The position numbers and the translations under genes are program-made. The notes beneath the pieces were generated by a model that saw only the letters and a list, made by a program, of their open reading frames with translations, made no database searches and had not been told where the DNA came from. From assembly GCA_005889345.1 (NCBI GenBank), contig VBFR01000187.1, positions 1-32,522 of the forward strand: DNA of 32,522 nt, in the 5' to 3' direction. Below, piece by piece: positions 7,979 to 16,041 of the stretch (positions are counted from its first letter, which is position 1; each line of letters opens with the position of its first letter). This DNA is from Chloroflexota bacterium (GTDB taxonomy: Bacteria; Chloroflexota; Dormibacteria; CF-121).

Positions 7979-9098
7979 GGCCAGCGAGCCTGACGAGCAC
8001 GTCCGCGACCTGGAAGGCGGCGCCGGGATCGGCGGCCGCGCGCACCTTCGCCGCGTCCGCCAACCGTTGCGCTTGAGGCTTGCTAAACCATTCGCTCACG
8101 GCCTCGAGCAGGTGGTCGGGCCGCGGGACAAAGCGGCCCAGGCCGCGGTTCACCACCTCTTTCACATTGCCCTCTTCCTGGCCGGGTAGGTAGCCCGTCA
8201 GCAGCAGCGGGCAACCGCAAGCCAGGCCTTCCGCGATCATCCCGGGCCCGGCACGGGTGACGAGCAGGTCGGAGGCGAGCAATAACTCCGGCATGTTGTC
8301 GACGAATCCGAAGACGTGGACGCCCGCGTGGTTGTCCTCGCGGATGCGCTCGGCGAGCTTGCGGTTGCGGCCACAGATGGCGAGCACCTGGATGTCGAGC
8401 GGCGATCGGGCCAGTGCCGCCGCGTACTTGCGCAGTGGCTCCGTGCCGTCGCCGCCGCCTGCCAGCAAGACGGTGGGCGCGTGAGGCCGCAGGCGCAGCT
8501 TGAGGCGCATCGCCGACTTGTCGGTGAATCCGCGGATCGCGTCCTGGAATCGTGGATGGATCGGCAGTCCAGCCTTCACCAGACGGTCGGCCGGCACGCC
8601 CCGACGGCGGCAGAGCTCGACGGCGGCATCGGAGGGGCAGACGATGCAGTCCGCCGTCAGGTCGGTCCATGCCTTGTGAAAGGTGATCCAATCCGTGATC
8701 ACCGTGACGCGCGGGACCCCATAGGGCATGACGTCGACCGCGACATGGTTGAGCAGCGGATGGAAGCTCGCCACCAGGGCGGGCCGCGGGTCGAGCACGT
8801 GACGAAGCTTGCGACGCAACCCGCGGCCGATGGCGTGCTGAAACAGGCGCACAGTGGGCTGCAGGTTGGTCGCGTGGTAGGCCGCGCCCCAGAGGAACGG
8901 CACCCGCCGCGTGATCGGGCCATAGAGCGCGGTCAGGCGGCCGGCGAGGACCTTCTGGTCTCGCATCGGGTCGAAGAGCTCGACCTGGAACTCGTGGGGG
9001 TAACGGCGGGCGAGCGCCGCGGCCACGGCTTCGGCGGCAGCGCGATGGCCCGCGCCGGTGTCTGAAAACAAAAAGAGGAAGCGCTTAGGGGCGGCCAC
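7971..9098 (-). CDS. MGDG synthase / diacylglycerol glycosyltransferase family protein (GT28-like)
   Basis: 375 aa; FLFLFSDTGAGHRAAAEAVAAAL N-terminus and C-terminal LVTRAGPGMIAEGLACGCPLLLTGYLPGQEEGNVKEV. Confidence 0.85.
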   Translation of the reverse strand: MAAPKRFLFLFSDTGAGHRAAAEAVAAALARRYPHEFQVELFDPMRDQKVLAGRLTALYGPITRRVPFLWGAAYHATNLQPTVRLFQHAIGRGLRRKLRHVLDPRPALVASFHPLLNHVAVDVMPYGVPRVTVITDWITFHKAWTDLTADCIVCPSDAAVELCRRRGVPADRLVKAGLPIHPRFQDAIRGFTDKSAMRLKLRLRPHAPTVLLAGGGDGTEPLRKYAAALARSPLDIQVLAICGRNRKLAERIREDNHAGVHVFGFVDNMPELLLASDLLVTRAGPGMIAEGLACGCPLLLTGYLPGQEEGNVKEVVNRGLGRFVPRPDHLLEAVSEWFSKPQAQRLADAAKVRAAADPGAAFQVADVLVRLAGRG

Positions 9099-9116
9099 GA
9101 CCGCTCCGTCGCGGCG

Positions 9117-10043
9117 TCAGAGCAGCCGTTCCGCGGCGCTCATCTGCTTGCGCGTTCCGATGGCGACGAGCAGGTCGTCGCTCTCGAGCACTTGTGTCTC
9201 CGGTGGGTTGATGCGCAGCTGGCCGCTGCGCTTCCGAATCGCCAGGACGTTGGCGCCGGCCTCGCGGATCCCGGAGTCGGCGAGCGTCCGGCCCAGCACC
9301 TTGGAGCTCGACACGACCAGGAGCTCCTCGACCACCAGGTCGATGTTCTCGCCGTGCAGTACGGTGTCGAGGACGTCGACCGCCACCGGTCGGACCGCCA
9401 GCGCCGCCATCCGGTGGGCCCCCATCAGGTAGGGTGAGACCACCTGGTTGGCGCCGGCGCGGCGCAGCTTCTCAGTCGAGTCCTGATAGGAGGAGCGCGC
9501 GACGATCAGCAGGGCGGGGTTCAAGGAGCGCGCGGTGAGGGTGATGAAGACGTTGCGCTCGTCGGAGTCGACCGCGGTAACCAGCCCTTTAGCGCGCAGG
9601 ATGCCGGCCTTGAGCAGGGAGTCGTCCGAGGCAGCGTCCCCTTCGACGTAGAGGAGGTCGCTCGAGCGCAGCCGTTCCAACGGTTCGAGATTGCTCTCGA
9701 CCACGACGAAGGGCGTTTCGAGCTGGCGAAACTCCTGGGCGACCCTAGTGCCCATCCGGCCGTATCCACAGACGACGAAGTGATCAGTCAGGCCGGCGAT
9801 CCGGCGTTCCATGCCGCGCATCCTAGCGTACCGCCCGAGGTGTCCCTCGATGAGCGTTTCGGCGAGAATGCCGAGCGTATAGAGCATGGTGCCGACGCCG
9901 AGCACGATGACCGTCATCGTGAAGATGCGTCCACCCGGCCCCAGCGGATGGACCTCCTCGTAGCCGACCGTTGTCACCGTGGTGAGGACCATGAAGAGGG
10001 CGTCCGTGAAATTCCAGCGCAACAGCACCATGTAGCCGATCAC
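9117..10043 (-). CDS. Potassium channel protein: ion-channel pore + RCK (TrkA-N / TrkA-C)
   Basis: Selectivity filter TTVTTVGYEE, Rossmann HFVVCGYGRMGTRVAQEF, TrkA-C-like C-terminus. The frame stays open upstream to 10148 and encodes a TM1 helix, so this start is probably too short. Confidence 0.85.
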   Translation of the reverse strand: MIGYMVLLRWNFTDALFMVLTTVTTVGYEEVHPLGPGGRIFTMTVIVLGVGTMLYTLGILAETLIEGHLGRYARMRGMERRIAGLTDHFVVCGYGRMGTRVAQEFRQLETPFVVVESNLEPLERLRSSDLLYVEGDAASDDSLLKAGILRAKGLVTAVDSDERNVFITLTARSLNPALLIVARSSYQDSTEKLRRAGANQVVSPYLMGAHRMAALAVRPVAVDVLDTVLHGENIDLVVEELLVVSSSKVLGRTLADSGIREAGANVLAIRKRSGQLRINPPETQVLESDDLLVAIGTRKQMSAAERLL

Positions 10044-10290
10044 CCCGTAGCAAAAGACCAGGGTGAGGACCAGGAGCGGAAGGCGAAATCGCCTCAGCGG
10101 GTTGACTGGCGGTTGGTGGATCGTAAGTTTGGGTTCCGGCCAGGGTGGCTAAGAATCCGGACAACGGTAGCACAGGCCGCACAGGTTTGCTGCCAGTTCG
10201 CGGCGAGCTGGTACCCATTCGAAGTTGACCGCGTGGTAACCAAACGGCGACGATGGATGGCGACACGCGAACCAGAAGGAGACCGATAGT

Positions 10291-11559
10291 TTGAAACCGC
10301 TTGCGATCGTCAGCCTGCACGCCTCGCCGGTCGCTGCCCTGGGGGCCGGCGAAAACGGTGGGATGAACGTCTACGTGCGGGAGGTCTGCGAGGAGCTGAG
10401 CCGGCGCGGCATCGCGACCGAAGTCTTTACGCGGCGGTCGAGTGGGCAGGGGCCAGACCGGATTCGTCTGGCCGAGCGCAGCTGGGTGACGCGCCTGGCG
10501 GTGGGGCCCGCCGAGGACATCGACAAGGCGCGCCTCTTCGACCTGCTGCCCGACTTCAGTGAGGCGATCCTGAGCGAGCAGCGCCGGCGCCGAATCAACT
10601 ACAGCCTCATCCACAGCCACTACTGGCTGTCCGGCTGGGTCGCCTCGCGCCTGCGCGACGAGTGGAACCTACCCTGGTTCCACACCTTCCACACACTTGC
10701 CCGCGTCAAGAACGAGCGGGCCGCGGAGGGCGCCATCGTCGAGCCAGAGCATCGGATCGCCGTGGAGCAGGCGATCGTGCGAAATTGCGACCGCCTGATC
10801 GCCTCCAGCGCGCAGGAGGCGGAGGACCTGATGCGCCTCTACGGGGCGTCGCGAAACCAGCTGAGCGTGGTCGCCCCCGGCGTGGACCTCCAGGTGTTTT
10901 CGCAACGGCCGACGGCGGCGCTTCGCCGGCGCCTCGCGTTAGGGGATGCTCCGGTGGTCGTCTTCGCCGGGCGGCTCGAGCGGCTCAAGGGGGCCGAAAC
11001 GGTCATCCGCGCAATGGCACACCTCGTCGGTGATCGGGCCCAAACGCAACAACCCGTCCTGTTGGTGATCGGCGCCGACAGCCAGAACGGAGCCAGCGAG
11101 AGCCGGCTCAGCGGTGGCGAGCAGGCCCGGCTGATGGCGCTCGCCGATTCGCTCGGTATCGGCGGACAGGTCCGCTTCCTCGGCTCGGTCGATCAGCCCG
11201 CGCTCGCGGGCTACCTCAGCCTGGCTGCCGTCTGCGTGGTTCCCTCCTACAGTGAATCCTTCGGCCTGGTCGCGCTGGAGGCCGCCGCCTGTGGGACGCC
11301 CGTGGTCGCGGCGCGTGTGGGGGGCCTCCCCACCATCGTCAAAGACGGCCTGACCGGTTTCACGCTCGTCTCGCACGACCCCGCTCAATACGCCGAGCGC
11401 ATCGGTCGCCTGCTCGCCGACGAGGAACTGCGCCTCTGCTTCAGCCGCCGTAGCCGCCTGGTCGCGACCCAGTTCACCTGGAAAGACACGGTCGATCGCC
11501 TGGTGGCCGAATACACCTCGCTTCCTCAGCCGGTCCTCCGCCCGGCCATCGCCGGCTAG
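10291..11559 (+). CDS. Glycosyltransferase family 4 (MshA/sucrose-phosphate-synthase-like)
   Basis: 422 aa; ENGGMNVYVREVCEELSRRG, GRLERLKGAETVIRAM, PSYSESFGLVALEAAACGTPVVAARVGGLPTIV; TTG start with AGAAGGAGA upstream. Confidence 0.85.
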   Translation: MKPLAIVSLHASPVAALGAGENGGMNVYVREVCEELSRRGIATEVFTRRSSGQGPDRIRLAERSWVTRLAVGPAEDIDKARLFDLLPDFSEAILSEQRRRRINYSLIHSHYWLSGWVASRLRDEWNLPWFHTFHTLARVKNERAAEGAIVEPEHRIAVEQAIVRNCDRLIASSAQEAEDLMRLYGASRNQLSVVAPGVDLQVFSQRPTAALRRRLALGDAPVVVFAGRLERLKGAETVIRAMAHLVGDRAQTQQPVLLVIGADSQNGASESRLSGGEQARLMALADSLGIGGQVRFLGSVDQPALAGYLSLAAVCVVPSYSESFGLVALEAAACGTPVVAARVGGLPTIVKDGLTGFTLVSHDPAQYAERIGRLLADEELRLCFSRRSRLVATQFTWKDTVDRLVAEYTSLPQPVLRPAIAG

Positions 11560-11579
11560 CCCAAGTTTCCGCAGGCCCC

Positions 11580-11609
11580 TTGACGTGAAGGGCAGGCGTC
11601 TGCTTAAAT
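11580..11609 (+). promoter_or_regulatory. Candidate sigma70-type promoter for TetR-MMPL unit
   Basis: TTGACG at 11580-11585 and TTAAAT at 11604-11609 (18-bp spacer), upstream of the TetR gene; eye-read only. Confidence 0.35.
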
Positions 11610-11618
11610 GGCCAAGCG

Positions 11619-11636
11619 TTTGATTGATTGACCAAA
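11619..11636. promoter_or_regulatory. Candidate TetR operator (imperfect inverted/direct repeat)
   Basis: TTTGATTGATTGACCAAA: TTTG...CAAA arms plus TTGATTGATTGA direct repeat, between the promoter-like motif and the TetR start. Confidence 0.3.
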
Positions 11637-11656
11637 TAAACGAGAGGGAGTAGCGG

Positions 11657-12283
11657 GTGCCCGATCAGACGAAGGACCGGATCGTCGACGCCGCCTACCG
11701 TGCGCTGGTGAAGCGGGGCTACCACGAAACCTCGATGAAGGACATCGCGGCCGAGGCCGGCGTCGCACCCGGCCTGGCGCACTACTACTTCGAGACCAAG
11801 GAAGACCTGCTGGTGGCGGCGATCGAGCGCGCCTGTCAGCCGGTGATGGACGCCTGGCGGCAGGCCGGGATGAACCTTAGCGGTCCGCTGCCGGAGGATG
11901 CCGACCCGATGATGGTCGCCCGCATGGGATTCGAGCTGGCCAAGGAAGAATTGCGAACGTACCGCGGCCTCTTCCTTCTGACCTTCGACATGTTCGGCGT
12001 CGGCCTGCACAATCCGAAGATCGCCGCCGCCGTTCGCGCGTTTATCGAGGAGCGGCGGGCGTTCATCGCGCGCATCACGCAGGGCGTCATCGCGGGGATG
12101 CCTGATCCGCCGGCGGCCTCGGCGGATGCGATCGCGGCCGCGCTGTGGGGCAGCCTGCACGGCATCTACCTGCAGAAAGTGATGAACCCCGACTTCGACG
12201 CCGACGCGGCCATCGACGCTTTGAGTGAGATGGCGATCGCCTTTGCCACGCGGCCGCGGCTGACCTCGGCGCAGGTCGTCTGA
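11657..12283 (+). CDS. TetR/AcrR family transcriptional regulator
   Basis: 208 aa; DRIVDAAYRALVKRGYHETSMKDIAAEAGVAPGLAHYYFETKEDLLVAAIE HTH; GTG start after GAGAGGGAG. Confidence 0.92.
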   Translation: MPDQTKDRIVDAAYRALVKRGYHETSMKDIAAEAGVAPGLAHYYFETKEDLLVAAIERACQPVMDAWRQAGMNLSGPLPEDADPMMVARMGFELAKEELRTYRGLFLLTFDMFGVGLHNPKIAAAVRAFIEERRAFIARITQGVIAGMPDPPAASADAIAAALWGSLHGIYLQKVMNPDFDADAAIDALSEMAIAFATRPRLTSAQVV

Positions 12284-12284
12284 C

Positions 12285-14507
12285 ATGTTCGCCTGGTGGG
12301 GCCAGTTCGTTTATCGGTTTCGCTGGCCGGTGCTCGGCGTCTCCGCGCTCCTGCTGAGCGCTTCGATCGTCGCGCTGCTCAATGGCGGAACGCTGAAGAA
12401 CAACGGCGGGAGCAACACCGAGTCCGGACGCGCGGTCGCTCTGATGCAGAATCAGCTTCCTCAGAACGGCGCCGGGCCGTCCTTTCTCCTCATGTTTGGC
12501 AGCCAGGCGATGGGTGTGCAGGACCCTGCCTTCAAGGCGGCAGTGGTGACCGCACTGCAGCCGTTGAAGGATGACGCGCGGGTGAAGAGCGTCGAGACGC
12601 CCTTTGACGTCCCCGCCGAGCAGGCACGCGCCATGACCTCGACCGACGGCCACCATCTTTACGCCCTGGTCACGCTCCAGGACGATTACGCTACCGCCCG
12701 CGGCTACTACACGCAGCTTCGTGCCAAGGTGCACTCCGATCAGCTACAGGTTTTCGGCACCGGCAACGTCGCGGTGGCCTCCGATTTCGACAAGTACCTG
12801 CAATCCGATCTGCACCGTGCCGAGCTGGTGTCGCTCGTGCTGATCGTGCCGTTGCTGTTGATCGTCTTTGGCACCGTGGTCAGCATGGTGCTGCCCCTCG
12901 GCGTGGGCGGCCTCGCCGTCGTCGGCGGCCTGGCCGGGGTCGGTTTGCTGGCCCGCTTCACCGATGTCTCGACATACTCGACCAACATCGTCACGCTGAT
13001 CGGTCTCGGGGTGGCGATCGACTACTCGCTCTTCATCGTCAACCGCTTCCGCGAGGAACTGGCCGCCGGCCAGATCGTCGAACAGGCGCTGATCGCTGCC
13101 ATCCGCACCTCCGGCCGCGCCGTGACGTTTTCCGGGATCACGGTCGCGATCGGCTTGAGTGCGATGCTCTTTTTCCAGGGCTCCTTCCTCGCCTCGATGG
13201 GGTTTGCCGGCGCCATCGTGGTTGCCATCGCCGTGCTCTACGCGCTGACCTTCCTGGCGTCATTGCTCGCGATCCTGGGCCATCGCGTCAATCGCTTCCG
13301 GCTCCCCCTGCCGCGCCCTGTTGCCGGCCGCGGGTTGTGGCACGGCCTCGCGATACGCGTCATGCGACGACCGGTGCTGGTGCTCGTGCCGGTCGCCGCG
13401 CTGCTGCTGTTGATGGCCTCGCCCTTCTTGCAAATCAGGATCGCGAATGGCGATGTCGGGATGCTCCCGCCGAACGCCGAGACTCGCCGCGGCTACGACC
13501 AGCTGCAGCAGTTCCCCGGACAGGGTCAGACGTACTTCACCGTGGTGGTTGACTACGCCAGCGGCGGGCCACTGACCAACGACCGCGTTGGCGACCTCTA
13601 TGACCTCGCGCAGCGCATCAAGCAGATCCCGGGCGTGGAGGGTGTCGAAAGCCTGGTGAGCTTCGATCCATCGCTGAGCCGGTCCGCCTACCAGGCGCTG
13701 CTCACGCAGCCCGCCGCGGCGCAGCCGGCGCGGGTGCAGGCCATCGTCCACGGGACAACCGGCTCCCAGATCGCGATCCTCTCCGTTGTCACCAAGCACG
13801 GCCAGGAAAGCGACGCCTCGCGCGCCATCGTGCATACCCTGCGCGGCCTGACGCCGCCGTCGGGTAGCAGCCTGCTGGTGGCCGCCTTCTCGATCGACTT
13901 CACCGACTACATCCTGCAGCGAATTCCGCTGGCGGTCGGCTACGTCATGGTCGTCACCTATCTCGTGCTTTTCCTGCTGACCGGATCCGTGGTGCTCCCG
14001 CTCAAGGCGGTGATCATGAACGTCCTGTCGATCGCGGCCTCATTCGGGGCGCTGGTCTGGGTCTTTCAGCAAGGGCACCTGAGCTCGCTGTTGAACTTCA
14101 CGGCCGCCCCCCTTGATCCCTCGGTCCCCGTGCTGCTCTTCTGCATCGTCTTCGGTCTCTCGATGGACTACGAGGTGATGCTGATCAGCCGGATCCAGGA
14201 GGAGTACCGGCGCACCGGCGACACCACGCAAGCGGTCGCCGAGGGCCTGGAGCGGAGCGGGCGGCTCATCACCGGCGCCGCGGCGATCATGGTGGCCGTC
14301 TTCGTGGCGTTCGGCCTCGCCGACGTGGTCCTGATCAAGTCGATTGGTCTGGGTCTCGCGCTGGCGGCCGCGCTCGATGCCACGCTGGTGCGGGCGCTGA
14401 TCGTGCCGGCCGTGATGCGGCTGCTGGGCCGCGCCAACTGGTGGGCGCCGCGACGCCTCGCCCGCTGGCACCGGCGCATCGGCTTCGACGAACCCGTCGC
14501 CGCCTAG
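12285..14507 (+). CDS. MMPL/RND-type transporter
   Basis: 740 aa; duplicated multi-TM architecture, GLGVAIDYSLFIVNRFREEL and FGLSMDYEVMLISRIQEEY motifs typical of MMPL proteins. Confidence 0.92.
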   Translation: MFAWWGQFVYRFRWPVLGVSALLLSASIVALLNGGTLKNNGGSNTESGRAVALMQNQLPQNGAGPSFLLMFGSQAMGVQDPAFKAAVVTALQPLKDDARVKSVETPFDVPAEQARAMTSTDGHHLYALVTLQDDYATARGYYTQLRAKVHSDQLQVFGTGNVAVASDFDKYLQSDLHRAELVSLVLIVPLLLIVFGTVVSMVLPLGVGGLAVVGGLAGVGLLARFTDVSTYSTNIVTLIGLGVAIDYSLFIVNRFREELAAGQIVEQALIAAIRTSGRAVTFSGITVAIGLSAMLFFQGSFLASMGFAGAIVVAIAVLYALTFLASLLAILGHRVNRFRLPLPRPVAGRGLWHGLAIRVMRRPVLVLVPVAALLLLMASPFLQIRIANGDVGMLPPNAETRRGYDQLQQFPGQGQTYFTVVVDYASGGPLTNDRVGDLYDLAQRIKQIPGVEGVESLVSFDPSLSRSAYQALLTQPAAAQPARVQAIVHGTTGSQIAILSVVTKHGQESDASRAIVHTLRGLTPPSGSSLLVAAFSIDFTDYILQRIPLAVGYVMVVTYLVLFLLTGSVVLPLKAVIMNVLSIAASFGALVWVFQQGHLSSLLNFTAAPLDPSVPVLLFCIVFGLSMDYEVMLISRIQEEYRRTGDTTQAVAEGLERSGRLITGAAAIMVAVFVAFGLADVVLIKSIGLGLALAAALDATLVRALIVPAVMRLLGRANWWAPRRLARWHRRIGFDEPVAA

Positions 14508-14587
14508 GCTAGGCGCGCGGCCGTCGCTTTCACCGGTTCGTCGCCGGCCCGCTCGATGGGTCGCCGTGACCGGCGCGATATACCGGT

Positions 14588-15853
14588 GTGCTGCCGGCTC
14601 GCGCGCCTCGATCGCGTCCCGCCGAGGTGGGCGGCCACCGGCCCGAGATTCGCGTCCGGATCGACCGCGGCGGCTGGCTGCTGTTCTTCGCCCACGGGCT
14701 CTCCGGTCTGGGCGCCGGCCCCTTCATCGCCTTCGGCGTCATCTACCAGCGCGAACTGGGAGCGAGCGCCTTCGAGATCGGCGTCCTGGCCGCCATCGGC
14801 ATGCTGGTGGCGACGCTGGTGATGCTGCCGGGCACCGGGCTGGCCGAGCGCCGCGACCTGCGCAAGACGGTGATCGCCGGCTGGGCGCTCGCCGTGCCGG
14901 CGCCGTTCTGCTACGCGGTAGCTCCCCACTGGGGCTGGACCGCGCTCGGGATCCTCTTCCTGCAGGTCTCGGTCTTCAACACACCCGCGATCAGTGTCTA
15001 TCTATCCCTGGGCGTGCCGCGCGACCGGATCGCGGCGGTGATGACCACCGTCTTCTCCGCATACTCGCTGGGGCTGATCGCCTCCAGCGTGCTGTCCGGC
15101 TGGCTGGCCCAGGTCGTTCCGCTGAGCGCGCTCTTCTGGATGTCGTTCGCCTTCTTCGTTCTGGCGACCGTCTGCATCGCCTTCCTGCCGGCGAAAGCCA
15201 CGCCGCGGTTCACGGTGCCGTCGATCCGCTATCGCGACCTGATGCGCTTCCCCGCCTACCGGGTGATGCTCTCGCTGTTCACGATCGTGACCGCCATCAT
15301 CTTCATCCCGTGGACCTTCACTGCGCTCTACGCGCGCGAGGCGGCCCACGTCGACAACTTCTGGATCGGGGTCTTGATGAGCGTGCTCTACCTGGGCTCG
15401 GTCATCATGGGTCTGAGCCTCGGGCGGCTGCGGCGCACGCTGGGCAGCGTGGTCATCGTTCTCTGCTTCGAGGCGGCCTATGTCGTGTCGGCGATCCTGC
15501 TCCTCTCCTCGATGGCCCTGCCGATTCTGGGGCTCGCCTTCTTCCTGCGCGGTGCGTTCTGGTCGTTCCGCCAGGTCATGACCGCCGTGATCGGCGAAGT
15601 TCTGCCGGACTACGCCATGGCCAAGGGCTACGGGCTCTTCGCCCTGGTCACCGGCGCGGTGGTCATCGTCGCCTACCCCATCGCCGGCATGATGTACGGC
15701 CTCCAGGTCAGCATGCCCTTCTGGTCGTCCGCCCTCCTGATGGCGATTGCCATGCTCATCACGGTCTGGGTGCGCGCTTACTTCCACGCCAATTACCTGA
15801 AGCCGCCCCAGGTCGAGATCGCGCCCGACGACGCTCTCCCGCGCGCCGCCTAG
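14588..15853 (+). CDS. MFS transporter
   Basis: 421 aa, about 12 hydrophobic segments, GLAERRDLRKTVIAGWAL loop typical of MFS; start (GTG 14588) uncertain. Confidence 0.8.
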   Translation: MLPARAPRSRPAEVGGHRPEIRVRIDRGGWLLFFAHGLSGLGAGPFIAFGVIYQRELGASAFEIGVLAAIGMLVATLVMLPGTGLAERRDLRKTVIAGWALAVPAPFCYAVAPHWGWTALGILFLQVSVFNTPAISVYLSLGVPRDRIAAVMTTVFSAYSLGLIASSVLSGWLAQVVPLSALFWMSFAFFVLATVCIAFLPAKATPRFTVPSIRYRDLMRFPAYRVMLSLFTIVTAIIFIPWTFTALYAREAAHVDNFWIGVLMSVLYLGSVIMGLSLGRLRRTLGSVVIVLCFEAAYVVSAILLLSSMALPILGLAFFLRGAFWSFRQVMTAVIGEVLPDYAMAKGYGLFALVTGAVVIVAYPIAGMMYGLQVSMPFWSSALLMAIAMLITVWVRAYFHANYLKPPQVEIAPDDALPRAA

Positions 15854-16041
15854 CCGATCCGGCGGAAGAGAACAAGGTCGCTTGAACCGCCGCCGTCCTC
15901 GGCGCATACTGCGCGGGGGGCCAGCAAGCGCGGGCGCACGAGGAGGAGGGGCACCAGGGGGAACACGTCGCCTGTCGAGCAGGTGGATTTCGGCTGCCGC
16001 TCCGGCATGAGGAGCTCGATCCATAGAGGAGTTGGGGCAAG

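Noticed and set aside
14566-15885. 439-aa plus-strand ORF overlapping the MFS gene
   Set aside because: Arg/Ala-rich alternative frame; the 14588-15853 frame has genuine transmembrane MFS sequence.
15854-16041. Riboswitch (e.g. c-di-GMP type) upstream of the secreted PKD protein
   Set aside because: Looked for GEMM-like conserved elements in the 188-bp leader and found none; only a trivial GCGCA-TAC-TGCGC mini-hairpin.
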